Positions 1 to 8,878 of a stretch of 64,000 nt of DNA are shown here, piece by piece. The stretch is from an uncultured Muribaculaceae bacterium (GTDB taxonomy: Bacteria > Bacteroidota > Bacteroidia > Bacteroidales > Muribaculaceae). Below the pieces are notes generated by a model. The model was not told the DNA's origin, ran no database searches, and worked only from the letters and a program-made list of their open reading frames with translations. The stretch is taken from contig CAJTQV010000007.1 of the NCBI GenBank assembly GCA_910578385.1, forward strand, positions 62,001 through 126,000, in the 5' to 3' direction. Numbering within the stretch: position 1 is the stretch's first letter; every line of letters starts with the position of its first letter. A program made the position numbers and the translations under genes.

Positions 1-587
1 AGATTACCGCATGGCTCGATGCCCGCGGTCTCGATCCCGACATTCTGATAAACAATGCCGGGATATTCTCTTTCCTGCCCGTCACGGAGACGCCGGCCCG
101 TAAGATTGAATGCTTCATCGACCTGCATGTGGGAGCGGTGACACGCCTGAGCCGTGCTTTCGCCATGCGGTTCGCCGCCCGTGGCGGGGGCAACATACTC
201 AACATGTCGTCGATGTCATGCTGGATGCCGATGCCCGGCATTGCGATGTATTCGGCAACAAAGGCATACATCCGCGTCTTCTCACGCGCTCTTCACTATG
301 AGATGCGCGACTCGGGAGTGGCCGTGACCGTGGCCTGCCCCGGAGGCATAGCGACCGACCTGTTCGGACTCCCGAAGAATCTCCAGAAGCTCGCTCTGCG
401 GCTGCATGCCATACAGACACCGGAGAAATTCACCCGCAACGCCGTCAGCCGGATGCTCAAGGGCAAAAAGCAGTATATCAACGGCTGGCTCAACCGCATC
501 TCCATCGTTTTCGTCGCAAGCACACCGACTTGGGTGCGCATGATGATCAAGCACCGCATGCTCGACAAAAACATCACGCGCCCTTAA
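1..587 (+). CDS. SDR family oxidoreductase, 5' end cut by window
   Basis: Short-chain dehydrogenase/reductase, an NAD(P)-dependent oxidoreductase of unknown substrate. The reading frame is open from base 3, so the start lies outside the window. Visible family marks are the NNAG motif (bases 51-62), an active-site Ser stretch (NMSSMS) and the YSATK motif, with the catalytic Tyr at 249-251 and Lys at 261-263. The glycine-rich cofactor loop must lie upstream. The C-terminal extension past the usual SDR core (about 60 residues, basic and hydrophobic) resembles membrane-associated SDRs. The methionine at 129 is internal and not a plausible start because the NNAG motif precedes it. The next gene is a fatty-acid CoA ligase, so a lipid role is possible, but nothing here proves it. 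Confidence 0.9.
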   Translation, partial: ITAWLDARGLDPDILINNAGIFSFLPVTETPARKIECFIDLHVGAVTRLSRAFAMRFAARGGGNILNMSSMSCWMPMPGIAMYSATKAYIRVFSRALHYEMRDSGVAVTVACPGGIATDLFGLPKNLQKLALRLHAIQTPEKFTRNAVSRMLKGKKQYINGWLNRISIVFVASTPTWVRMMIKHRMLDKNITRP

Positions 588-675
588 GCCGTTAATATTG
601 TACCGGGGCATATCGTCTTGTCCCGGCACGCAGCTGTCCGGACTGATATGCTGCACACATCAATACACAACATTT

Positions 676-2505
676 ATGAACCGTTTAGTCGAAATTATCC
701 CTGTTCAGGCACGCCGTCTCGGCGACCGCGAGGCTTACCGTTTCTGTTGGCGCAAGGACGGGGAATGGCTCTCGACGTCTTGGTCGGAGTTTGCCGTCCA
801 GGTCGAAGTCGCATCAAAAGCTCTCGCCGCTCTCGGGCTGCTTGAAAAAGACACCGTGGCGATCTGCTCGCCAAACACCCCCCAGATTCTCATCACCGAG
901 TTCGGCGCTTTCCGCAACCGGATAGCCTGTATTCCCATCTATTCGAGCAGCGTGCAGTCGCAGTTCGACTTCATAGTGCGCGACGGCGGAGCCAAAGTCC
1001 TGTTCGTGGGCGACAAGCACCAGTATCCGATGGCCTACCGCCATTGGAAACAGAACCCGGGCATAAAGAAAATAGTGGTCTTCAAAAACGACGGTCTGCA
1101 GCTTTTCGACGACGATACGGTGACAATTTTCTGGGATGACTTCGTGCGTCTCGGCATGAACGCGTCGCCGGCCATCGCGGCCGAGGTCGAGGCCCGCTCC
1201 TCGCGCGGTCTTCCCGAAGACATGGCCACTCTCATCTACACCTCGGGCACCACCGGCGAACCGAAAGGTGTAGTGATTTCCCACTCCAACTACGACGCGG
1301 CCATCGAGAAGCATATCCAGATTCTGCACGCTATCAAGGACAATGACGTGTCAATGGCTTTCCTCCCCATGTCTCACATACTTGAGAAGGCATGGTGCTA
1401 TTTCTGCATAAACCGGGGATTGACCATCGCCGTCAACTACGACCCGCGCATCATAGCCGACACCATCCACACGGTCCATCCGAACCTGATGTGCTGCGTG
1501 CCACGTTTCTGGGAGAAGGTCTACGCCGGTGTACGCGAGAAAATCGAGGCCATGCCGCGCTTGCAGAAGATGATGATACGCCGCTCGCTGCGTGTCGGTA
1601 AAGCCCGGAACCTGAAGTATCTGCGCACCGGGCGCAATGTGCCGTGGCTGCTGGAGAGGGAATACCGTTTCTGGGACCGCCGTGTGTTCTCCAAGCTGAA
1701 ACATGCCGTCGGCATACCCGACCCGAACTTCTTCCCGACGGCCGGCGCACCCCTTTCCGACACCATCTGCGAGTTCTTCCGCTCGATCGGCATAGACATC
1801 ATAATCGGCTACGGCCTGTCGGAGACCACGGCTACCGTATCTTTCTTCCCTCCCATCGGCTATGAGATAGGCACGGTGGGTGTGCCTCTCCCCGGAATCA
1901 AGGTACGCATAGACTCCAACGGGGAGATTCTTGTCAAAGGACCGACTGTGACACCGGGCTACTACAACAATCCCGATGCCAACGCGGCCGCGTTTACCGA
2001 CGACGGTTATTTCCGCACCGGCGACGCGGGACATTTCACCGCCGACGGTGCGCTTGTGCTTACCGAGCGTGTTAAGGACCTATTCAAGACCTCCAACGGC
2101 AAGTACATAGCTCCGCAGATGATGGAGAGCCGTCTGGCTGAGAACAAGTACATCGACGAAGTGGCCGTGATCGGCGACCAGCGCAAGTTTGTCACCGCAC
2201 TTGTGGTGCCGAACCTGTCGCAACTGCGTGTATGGGCACGCGCCAACGGACTGGAGGATGAGGATTCCGAGGCGATGATGAGAGACCCGAAGGTGATACG
2301 GTTCATCATGTCGGAGATAGAGGCATATCAGAAAGACATCGCCGACTTCGAGAAAATAAAGCGCATCACGCTGCTCGCGCACCACTTCTCGATCATGAAC
2401 GGCGAGGTGACCAACACCATGAAAGTCCGCCGTCCGATTGTGGCCCGCAACTACGCCGACCTCATCGACCGCATGTACTCCGACGCCTACCCCCTCGCAA
2501 ACTGA
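676..2505 (+). CDS. Long-chain acyl-CoA synthetase (AMP-binding enzyme)
   Basis: 609-residue member of the ANL adenylating superfamily, of the long-chain fatty-acid--CoA ligase type. It activates fatty acids with ATP and CoA. The AMP-binding P-loop motif YTSGTTGEPKG is at about residues 188-198, and the later motifs GYGLSETTA and YFRTGDAGHF are also visible. The lid and C-terminal domain are complete, so the gene looks intact. The ATG at 676 is preferred over the in-frame ATG at 598. The extra 26 residues from the upstream start do not look like family sequence, and 676 sits just before the conserved N-terminus. It follows the partial SDR by about 90 bases in the same direction and may be co-transcribed with it. 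Substrate chain length cannot be read from the sequence. Confidence 0.9.
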   Translation: MNRLVEIIPVQARRLGDREAYRFCWRKDGEWLSTSWSEFAVQVEVASKALAALGLLEKDTVAICSPNTPQILITEFGAFRNRIACIPIYSSSVQSQFDFIVRDGGAKVLFVGDKHQYPMAYRHWKQNPGIKKIVVFKNDGLQLFDDDTVTIFWDDFVRLGMNASPAIAAEVEARSSRGLPEDMATLIYTSGTTGEPKGVVISHSNYDAAIEKHIQILHAIKDNDVSMAFLPMSHILEKAWCYFCINRGLTIAVNYDPRIIADTIHTVHPNLMCCVPRFWEKVYAGVREKIEAMPRLQKMMIRRSLRVGKARNLKYLRTGRNVPWLLEREYRFWDRRVFSKLKHAVGIPDPNFFPTAGAPLSDTICEFFRSIGIDIIIGYGLSETTATVSFFPPIGYEIGTVGVPLPGIKVRIDSNGEILVKGPTVTPGYYNNPDANAAAFTDDGYFRTGDAGHFTADGALVLTERVKDLFKTSNGKYIAPQMMESRLAENKYIDEVAVIGDQRKFVTALVVPNLSQLRVWARANGLEDEDSEAMMRDPKVIRFIMSEIEAYQKDIADFEKIKRITLLAHHFSIMNGEVTNTMKVRRPIVARNYADLIDRMYSDAYPLAN

Positions 2506-2537
2506 CCCGAAATAGTCTGTTTATGAAAAATTTTTGC

Positions 2538-2546
2538 TAATTTTGT
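2538..2546 (+). promoter_or_regulatory. Putative Bacteroidota -7 promoter element for prfB
   Basis: TAATTTTGT fits the TAnnTTTG consensus. It would place transcription start near 2552 and give prfB an untranslated leader of about 210 bases. No clear TTTG -33 element is visible at the expected spacing, so the call is tentative. Confidence 0.4.
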
Positions 2547-2559
2547 AATCTGATAAAAT

Positions 2560-2753
2560 TGAAGTTGTTTAAACTAATTTTTTATTAACATTTGCGAGAG
2601 ATTTTTTAGACGATTTTGTCACTCGAAGAGTCAGCAACCTAATGGTTGGTGACGATGAGAGGGGCAAAAGCGGCAAAAAAGATCCGCAAAGGTTAATAAA
2701 AGAAAGGAATTCAGCTTCATTTTAACTTTCGTAAATTAGTTTAAACAACTTCA
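2560..2753 (+). promoter_or_regulatory. Structured prfB leader: 21-bp inverted repeat enclosing smaller hairpins
   Basis: Bases 2560-2580 and 2733-2753 are exact reverse complements (21 bp; core GAAGTTGTTTAAACTAATTT), so nearly the whole leader could close into one long stem ending ten bases before the prfB start codon. Inside lie a hairpin with arms 2630-2639 and 2644-2653 (one mismatch, TAAT loop), a small ACTC-GAA-GAGT hairpin at 2621-2631 and a GCGG/CCGC pair at 2670-2687. The arms are seen directly. A regulatory role on prfB translation or transcript stability is inference. Confidence 0.55.
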
Positions 2754-2762
2754 TTTGCAAGG

Positions 2763-3878
2763 ATGATTACTTCAGACCAGGTTAAACATATAGAGAGCCG
2801 CGTGGCGGATCTCAAACGTTATCTTGACATCGATTCGAAGAAAATCGAGGTCGAGGAGGAGGAACTCCGCACTCACGTAGCCGACTTCTGGGACGACCGC
2901 GAGAAGGCCGAAGCTCAGATGCGCAAAATCAAGGGTATCCATTTCTGGATTGACAGCTACACAGCTGTCGAGAAACAGCTTGAGGAGCTCCATCTCGCCC
3001 TCGATTTCCTCAAGGATGAACTTGTGACCGAGGAGGAAATCGACGCTCAGTATGCACAGCTTGAGAAGGAGGTCGAGGACCTGGAGCTCCGCAACATGCT
3101 CCGCCGCGAGGAGGACAAGCTCGGCGTGGTGCTCAAAATCAACTCAGGTGCCGGCGGCACCGAGTCGCAGGACTGGGCCCAGATGCTCATGCGTCTCTAT
3201 CTCCGCTATGCCGAACGCCATGGCTACAAGACCTCTATCGCCCAGATTCTCGACGGCGACGAGGCCGGCATAAAGTCTGTGACAATCAACATCGAGGGCG
3301 ACTATGCCTACGGCTTCCTGAAGTCGGAGAACGGCGTACACCGTCTGGTCCGCGTCAGCCCCTACAACGCGCAGGGCAAGCGCATGACCTCGTTCGCCTC
3401 AGTGTTCGTCACCCCGCTTGTCGATGACACCATCGACATCCAGGTCGAGACTGCACGCGTGTCGTGGGATACTTTCCGTTCAGGTGGTGCCGGCGGTCAG
3501 AACGTCAACAAGGTGGAGTCGGGAGTACGTCTCCGCTATCAGTTCAAGGACCCCTATACCGGCGAGGAGGAGGAAATCCTCATCGAGAACACCGAGACCC
3601 GCGACCAGCCCAAGAACAAAGAGAACGCAATGCGCCAGCTCAAATCAATCCTCTACGAGAAGGAGCTGCGTCACCGCATGGAGGAGCAGGCGAAGGTCGA
3701 GGCCGGCAAGAAGAAAATCGAATGGGGCAGCCAGATCCGCAGCTACGTGTTCGATGACCGCCGCGTGAAGGACCACCGCACCAACTACCAGACCTCCGAC
3801 GTGAACGGCGTGATGGACGGCGAGATCGACGAGTTCATCAAATCCTACCTCATGGAATTCGCCGCCGAAGAAAAGTAA
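2763..3878 (+). CDS. prfB: Peptide chain release factor 2 (RF2)
   Basis: 371-residue class I release factor that recognises UGA and UAA stop codons and triggers peptidyl-tRNA hydrolysis on the ribosome. The catalytic GGQ motif is at residues 244-246 within SGGAGGQNVNK. The codon-recognition tripeptide region reads SPY at 199-201, where E. coli RF2 has SPF. Length and the WGSQIRSYV segment are typical of RF2 rather than RF1. The frame is continuous through the position where many bacterial prfB genes carry a programmed +1 frameshift: codons 20-22 read TAT CTT GAC (2820-2828) with no in-frame TGA. Frameshift autoregulation is therefore absent. A long structured leader precedes the gene. A strong hairpin terminator begins five bases after the stop. 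Confidence 0.97.
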   Translation: MITSDQVKHIESRVADLKRYLDIDSKKIEVEEEELRTHVADFWDDREKAEAQMRKIKGIHFWIDSYTAVEKQLEELHLALDFLKDELVTEEEIDAQYAQLEKEVEDLELRNMLRREEDKLGVVLKINSGAGGTESQDWAQMLMRLYLRYAERHGYKTSIAQILDGDEAGIKSVTINIEGDYAYGFLKSENGVHRLVRVSPYNAQGKRMTSFASVFVTPLVDDTIDIQVETARVSWDTFRSGGAGGQNVNKVESGVRLRYQFKDPYTGEEEEILIENTETRDQPKNKENAMRQLKSILYEKELRHRMEEQAKVEAGKKKIEWGSQIRSYVFDDRRVKDHRTNYQTSDVNGVMDGEIDEFIKSYLMEFAAEEK

Positions 3879-3882
3879 CTCC

Positions 3883-3943
3883 TTAACCGACATAAGTAGA
3901 AAGGGAACCTGAATCAGGTTCCCTTTCTACTTATGTCGGTTAA
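3883..3943. terminator. Perfect 61-base hairpin between convergent genes
   Basis: Arms 3883-3912 and 3914-3943 are exact 30-base reverse complements around a single central A at 3913. It lies between the stop of prfB (+) and the stop of the GT9 gene (-), so it can terminate both transcripts. No long T-run follows on either strand. The perfect 30-bp stem is longer than usual for an intrinsic terminator. Confidence 0.8.
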
Positions 3944-3962
3944 GTGTCTGCTTGATAATTTT

Positions 3963-5024
3963 TCAGCGGGCGGTGGTATCGGCTTCTATCTTGTCGATGA
4001 CCATCTTGGGGGTTATGCCGGCAAGACAGTGGTAGTCGCCGCGCAGACATGGGCGGTCACCGAACACCGAGCATGGGCGGCAGGTCATGTCGAGCTGCAC
4101 CACGTCGCGCGTGCGCTGACGCCATCCAAGAAATCCGGTGTAGGGATGCGTCGCTCCCCACACGCTCACCGTGCGCAGCCCTACCAGCGAGGCAAGGTGC
4201 ATGTTGGCCGAGTCCATCGAGAGCATGACGTCGCAATGACTCAGCAGCGACAGCTCGGCGGCTATGCCGAGGTTGGCCGAGGCCATGTTGACAACGTTCC
4301 CGTAACGGCTCCGCAACTTCTCAATCACTCCACTCTCCTTCTCGCCGAAACCGAACACAAATATCTTGCACCCCGGCTTCTTGTCGAAGTGGGCGACAAC
4401 ACGGTCAAGATTGTCGATTGGATAAATCTTGCCCTGATGCTTGGCAAAGGGTGCGACCGCCATCCAATACTCCCCCGGTTGCTTCGGTCCGGTAACTGCC
4501 GCGAAGTCGGCCGGATTACCCTTCTCCTTACCCCAAAGAGTATCGAAGTCATTTGCAAGAGAGATTCCGGCGCGGTAGAACACGTCGCGGTAACGCTCGG
4601 GCATAGGCTTGAGCTGAACGAGAACCTTGTTGTTCGGGCGCGTAAGCTCCTTCTTGGCCTTGCGACCCTTGTCGAGGCGGCTAACCTTCACTCCGGCCAT
4701 GCGCATGAAGAGCCGCAGCAGCTTGGTGCGCAGCACGTCGTGCAGGTCAACGTAATCGGTTATGCCGTAACGTTTTCGCAGAGCCTTTGCCAGACGCCAC
4801 ATGCCGCCGACACCCTTGTAGTTGTCAAGGTTGACGGCGGCCATGGTAAGGTTGGCCGGACGGTTTATGAACACCTGCGCCGGGTGATGCCGCGTGAGGT
4901 AATAGAACTCGACATCCGGGTTGGCCGTGCAAGCGTCGTAGACGGAGGGGAGTGTCATCGCCACGTCGCCCAAGGCCGAGAAGCGCGACACGAGCACCGC
5001 GCGACGCTCCTTATTTCTTGGCAT
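3963..5024 (-). CDS. Glycosyltransferase family 9 (heptosyltransferase-like)
   Basis: 353-residue GT9-family enzyme, the fold of the LPS core heptosyltransferases WaaC/WaaF. It probably adds a core sugar to lipid A-core at the inner membrane. The N-terminus (LVSRFSALGDVAMTLP) matches the family start. The C-terminal Rossmann half contains the donor-site stretch around MSMDSANMHLASL and GATHP. A Cys-rich tail (CRPCSVFGDRPC, HYCLAGI-like region) is typical of Bacteroidota members. The start overlaps the end of the upstream DUF4254 gene by 14 bases, so the two are translationally coupled. The donor sugar is not determined by the sequence. The end faces prfB across a bidirectional terminator. Confidence 0.9.
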   Translation of the reverse strand: MPRNKERRAVLVSRFSALGDVAMTLPSVYDACTANPDVEFYYLTRHHPAQVFINRPANLTMAAVNLDNYKGVGGMWRLAKALRKRYGITDYVDLHDVLRTKLLRLFMRMAGVKVSRLDKGRKAKKELTRPNNKVLVQLKPMPERYRDVFYRAGISLANDFDTLWGKEKGNPADFAAVTGPKQPGEYWMAVAPFAKHQGKIYPIDNLDRVVAHFDKKPGCKIFVFGFGEKESGVIEKLRSRYGNVVNMASANLGIAAELSLLSHCDVMLSMDSANMHLASLVGLRTVSVWGATHPYTGFLGWRQRTRDVVQLDMTCRPCSVFGDRPCLRGDYHCLAGITPKMVIDKIEADTTAR

Positions 5025-5619
5025 AGAGCACCGGGTTGGTCGAAGGATCGTTGTACATCTTCATCTGGCGGTAGACCTTCATGTACTTGCGGCCTGCCTC
5101 GATGTCGGCGAGAAGCTGGTCGATGGCCAGCGAGAGATCCTGACGCTGTTCGAGAAGCACGTCGAGCTTGGCCTCGCAGCGTGCCTTGTGGTCGGCATCC
5201 GCGTCGGTGCGCTCCACCTGCTCGCGCATGTGCCAGATTTTCAATGCGAGAATCGACAGACGGTCGAGCGCCCACGCGGGCGACTCGGTGTTGATTGTGG
5301 CGTCGGCGCTCACCTCGACATCCTTGTAGCGGTCGCGCATCCATGTGTCGATATCCTCAACCATGTCGGTGCGCACCTGATTCGAACGGTCTATGCGGCG
5401 TTTCAGCTCAAGAGCCTCAACCGGGTCAATAGCCGGGTCGCGGATGATGTCCTCAAGGTGCCACTGCACGGCATCAACCCAGTTCTTTGAATATAGTATA
5501 GCCTCGAACGAGCCTGTCTGATAAGGATTGCTCATCGGAGCGTCAACATTGTCGGTCTTGTGATAGTCTGCCACACTGAGGTCGAACACCTCGTTGGCCA
5601 CTGTTGATATGCTGTCCAT
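5011..5619 (-). CDS. DUF4254 domain protein
   Basis: 202-residue soluble protein that I recognise as the DUF4254 type, found beside GT9 heptosyltransferases in Bacteroidota. It is mostly helical and charged, with no signal peptide or membrane segment. The coupling with the GT9 gene (14-base overlap) suggests a shared role in LPS core assembly, but no biochemical function can be given. It is divergent from the nucleoside kinase gene; the roughly 190 bases between them contain the kinase promoter. Confidence 0.85.
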   Translation of the reverse strand: MDSISTVANEVFDLSVADYHKTDNVDAPMSNPYQTGSFEAILYSKNWVDAVQWHLEDIIRDPAIDPVEALELKRRIDRSNQVRTDMVEDIDTWMRDRYKDVEVSADATINTESPAWALDRLSILALKIWHMREQVERTDADADHKARCEAKLDVLLEQRQDLSLAIDQLLADIEAGRKYMKVYRQMKMYNDPSTNPVLYAKK

Positions 5620-5716
5620 ACCTGTGTCTTGATGGTTTTATTGATGGTTGTAATGATGTTTTTTCTGAAATTATTCCCAAACATAATAAAAATTTCCCAT
5701 TCCGCAAAAAAATCGT

Positions 5717-5725
5717 TATTTTTGC
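5717..5725 (+). promoter_or_regulatory. Promoter -7 element TATTTTTGC
   Basis: Exact match to TAnnTTTGC, about 85 bases ahead of the nucleoside kinase start. It is in the correct orientation in the divergent intergenic space. Confidence 0.6.
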
Positions 5726-5810
5726 AGTGGAGTCAGCACCGTTTTTCAAACCCGCATCGGGGTTCAGGCGGCTCCGCATGTCCCGCATCAGCGGCGGGAC
5801 CGCATTTGTT

Positions 5811-7493
5811 ATGAACAAGAAAATACAGATATATTGCCGCAATATCGGCCGGTATGTGGATGTGGAGGGTGGAACGACTCTCGCCGAGATTGCCTCAATG
5901 CCCGAAATAAACCTCGGCTTCAGCCCGATCTGCGCCCTGGCCAACAACAAGACCGAGCATCTCGGCTTCCAGGTATTCATGCCCAAGGAGATTGAGTTTC
6001 TCGATGCCCGTTCAGCCACCGGCCGCGAGGTCTATGTGCGCTCGCTCTGCATGATGGTCTACCGCGCCCTTCATGAGATTGACCCGTCGCTCACCATCCG
6101 CATAGAGCACTCGATAGCACGCGGACTGTTCTGCCGCATTTTCGACGCGGATATGCGGGAGTTTGCGGTGACACGCGCTTTCGTTGACTCCCTTCTCGCC
6201 GCAATGCGCGGGCTCGCCGACCGCGACCTCCCCTTCGTGCGTCATGAGAAGCGTACCGCCGACGTTATCGAGATTTTCCGCCGCCAAGGTCTCACCGACA
6301 AGGTGCGCCTGCTTGAGACGGTGCAGGAAATCTATACTTCCTACTATATGCTCGACGGCCTGGCCGATTCTTTCTACGGCCCGCTCGCACCCTCGACCGG
6401 CATGATACGGGTGTTCGACATCGTGCCGTGGCAGGACGGCATACTCATGCTCGGGCCTGACCTTGCCGACCCGGATATGCCGTCGGCTCCTGTCACCCAG
6501 GAGAAGATGTTCCGCGCATTCACGGAGCATCTGAAATTCAACAAGGTGATCCGCGTGGCCTCAGTAGGAGAGCTTAACCGCGTGGTGGAACGCGGCGAGA
6601 CATCGCGCCTCATTCATGTGGCCGAGGCAATGCACGACCGCCTTATCGGACGCATATCCGACGAGATACGGGAGCGCAAAGAGCAGGGCGGAGCATCGAT
6701 CATACTTATCGCCGGGCCTTCCTCGTCGGGCAAGACCACGACCTCTAAGCGTCTCGCCATACAGCTCATGACCAACCTCATGACCCCGAAGCTCATCTCG
6801 CTCGACGATTATTTCGTGAACCGCGAGGACACTCCGCGCGACGAGACCGGCGATTATGACTACGAATCGCTCCATGCCCTCGACCTTGAACGCTTCAACG
6901 ACGATATACGCGCCCTGCTGCGCGGCGAGGAGATAAACCTACCCACATACAGCTTCGAGCTCGGCCGACGCGTGGAGAAACCGCGTCCGCTGCGCCTCGG
7001 TCTCAACGAGGTGCTGATTGTGGAGGGCATACATGGCCTTAACCCGGAACTGACATCGGCCATTCCGCAGGAGCAGATTTTCAAGATGTATGTATCGGCG
7101 CTGACCACCCTGCGCATCGACAACCACAACTGGATCTCGACCTCCGACACCCGTCTGCTGCGCCGCATAGTGCGCGACAACAAGTACCGCCACACTTCGC
7201 CCGAGGACACCATCCGACGCTGGCCGAGCGTGCGCCGTGGCGAGGAGAAATGGATTTTCCCGTTCCAGGAAAACGCCGATGCCACCTTCAACTCGTCGCT
7301 CCTCTTCGAGATCGGCGTGATGAAGCCCTACGCCGCACCGCTGCTTGAGACCGTGCCGCACAACGTGCCTGAATACACCACGGCCTACCGTCTGCTGCGC
7401 TTCCTCCAGTATTTCCGCCCGATTCCGGAGACGCAGGTTCCTTCCACCTCCCTGCTCCGCGAGTTCCTCGGCGGCTCATCTTTCCACTATTGA
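5811..7493 (+). CDS. TGS-domain nucleoside (uridine) kinase
   Basis: 560-residue protein with a TGS/threonyl-tRNA-synthetase-like N-terminal part (about residues 1-180) and a P-loop uridine kinase/phosphoribulokinase-type domain. The Walker A motif GPSSSGKTTTS is at about residues 302-312, followed by SLDDYFVNR and the IVEGIHGLN strand. This two-part arrangement is common in Bacteroidota and Firmicutes proteins annotated as uridine kinase, but the TGS region's ligand is unknown. The ATG at 5811 (MNKKIQIYC) is preferred over the in-frame ATG at 5604. The upstream extension crosses the promoter and reads like non-coding DNA, whereas 5811 starts exactly at the TGS domain. mgtE follows after seven bases, so the two are probably one transcript. 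Confidence 0.9.
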   Translation: MNKKIQIYCRNIGRYVDVEGGTTLAEIASMPEINLGFSPICALANNKTEHLGFQVFMPKEIEFLDARSATGREVYVRSLCMMVYRALHEIDPSLTIRIEHSIARGLFCRIFDADMREFAVTRAFVDSLLAAMRGLADRDLPFVRHEKRTADVIEIFRRQGLTDKVRLLETVQEIYTSYYMLDGLADSFYGPLAPSTGMIRVFDIVPWQDGILMLGPDLADPDMPSAPVTQEKMFRAFTEHLKFNKVIRVASVGELNRVVERGETSRLIHVAEAMHDRLIGRISDEIRERKEQGGASIILIAGPSSSGKTTTSKRLAIQLMTNLMTPKLISLDDYFVNREDTPRDETGDYDYESLHALDLERFNDDIRALLRGEEINLPTYSFELGRRVEKPRPLRLGLNEVLIVEGIHGLNPELTSAIPQEQIFKMYVSALTTLRIDNHNWISTSDTRLLRRIVRDNKYRHTSPEDTIRRWPSVRRGEEKWIFPFQENADATFNSSLLFEIGVMKPYAAPLLETVPHNVPEYTTAYRLLRFLQYFRPIPETQVPSTSLLREFLGGSSFHY

Positions 7494-7500
7494 TTGAAGA

Positions 7501-8865
7501 ATGAAAGAATTCACCCACGAAGATATTGAACGCATCATAGACCGCATCGAGAATCAGGACCGGGAGCATATCATCGCCGAAATAGACGACATGCACCCCG
7601 CCGACATCGCGGAACTGTTCCAGGACCTCAACCTGCGTCAGGCGGAGTGGTTTTTCGACCTGATTCCGGAACAGGAGAAAAAGGCCGACGTGCTAATGGA
7701 GCTCGACGAGGAAGACCGCAAGAAGCTCCTCGAAGGCATGGACAATGACCAGATCGGTCATTTCATCGACCTGCTCGACACCGACGATGCCGTAGACCTT
7801 ATCCAGGAACTCGACGAGGAGGACCGCGAGGAGGTCATCCAGAACATCGAGGACGTGGAACAGGCCGGTGACATCGTTGACCTGCTGCAATATGACGAGG
7901 ACACCGCCGGCGGTCTGATGGGTACGGAGTTCATATCTGTCAACGAGAACCTGTCGATGCCCGACTGTCTGCGCGAGATGCGTCATCAGGCCGAGGACCT
8001 CGACGATATCTATTACGTGTATGTGGTAGACGATGACAACCGCCTGAAGGGTGTGCTGCCGCTGAAGAAGATGATCACGCACCCCTCGGTGTCGAAGATA
8101 AAGCATGTCATGGAGACCGACCCGGTGTCGGTCAAGGCCGACATGCCGATTGAGGAGGTCGCCATCGACTTCGAGAAGTATGACCTTGTGGCCATGCCGG
8201 TTGTCGATTCAATCGGACGCCTCGTCGGCCAGATCACGGTCGATGACGTGATGGATCAGGTGCGCGAACAGTCGGAACGCGACTACCAGCTGGCCTCGGG
8301 TATCTCGTCCGACATCGATGCCGACGACTCCATCTTCGCCCAGACCAAAGCCCGGTTACCATGGCTTCTAATAGGTATAATCGGAGGTATTGTCAACTCG
8401 CTTATCCTCGGCGGCTTCGAGGCTCAGTTGGCTACCGTTACAGCCCTGGCGTTCTTTATACCTCTGATCGGAGGCACCGGCGGTAACGTCGGCGTGCAGG
8501 CCTCGGCCATCGTGGTGCAGGGTCTCGCCAACGGACGTCTGGAACTGTCGGATTTCTGGCACCAGATATGGCGCGGCGTGCGCATCGCGTTGCTCAACGC
8601 GATAGTCATATCGGGAGTCGTGTTCGCATACATAGCCCTCACCGAACCGGGCGACTACGCCCTGGTGATGGCCGTTTCGGTATCGCTGTTCGCGGTGGTG
8701 ATATTCGCCACGGTCTTCGGCACGCTCGTGCCGCTCACCCTGGAGAAACTGCATGTGAACCCTGCCCTCGCCACGGGCCCCTTCATACAGATTACCAACG
8801 ACGTGGTCGGCCTGCTCATCTATGTCGGCATGTCAATCTGGATGCTCTCCATCTTCCCCCACTGA
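7501..8865 (+). CDS. mgtE: Magnesium transporter MgtE
   Basis: 454-residue Mg2+ channel/transporter of the inner membrane. In order it has an acidic N-terminal superhelical domain (about 1-130), two CBS domains (about 130-260), a connecting helix and a C-terminal membrane domain with five hydrophobic segments (from about residue 283). The family signature GGTGGNVGVQA lies in the pore region. Acidic residues of the N and CBS domains normally sense cytosolic Mg2+ and close the channel. Length is normal and the gene looks intact. It lies seven bases after the nucleoside kinase, and small hairpin repeats begin immediately after its stop. Confidence 0.96.
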   Translation: MKEFTHEDIERIIDRIENQDREHIIAEIDDMHPADIAELFQDLNLRQAEWFFDLIPEQEKKADVLMELDEEDRKKLLEGMDNDQIGHFIDLLDTDDAVDLIQELDEEDREEVIQNIEDVEQAGDIVDLLQYDEDTAGGLMGTEFISVNENLSMPDCLREMRHQAEDLDDIYYVYVVDDDNRLKGVLPLKKMITHPSVSKIKHVMETDPVSVKADMPIEEVAIDFEKYDLVAMPVVDSIGRLVGQITVDDVMDQVREQSERDYQLASGISSDIDADDSIFAQTKARLPWLLIGIIGGIVNSLILGGFEAQLATVTALAFFIPLIGGTGGNVGVQASAIVVQGLANGRLELSDFWHQIWRGVRIALLNAIVISGVVFAYIALTEPGDYALVMAVSVSLFAVVIFATVFGTLVPLTLEKLHVNPALATGPFIQITNDVVGLLIYVGMSIWMLSIFPH

Positions 8866-8878
8866 CCCCGGCGTAGCC

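Noticed and set aside
3933..5294. 453-codon open frame on the + strand
   Set aside because: It runs antisense to the GT9 and DUF4254 genes, which have clear family motifs; its translation looks like a shadow (His/Arg/Val-rich, no motifs).
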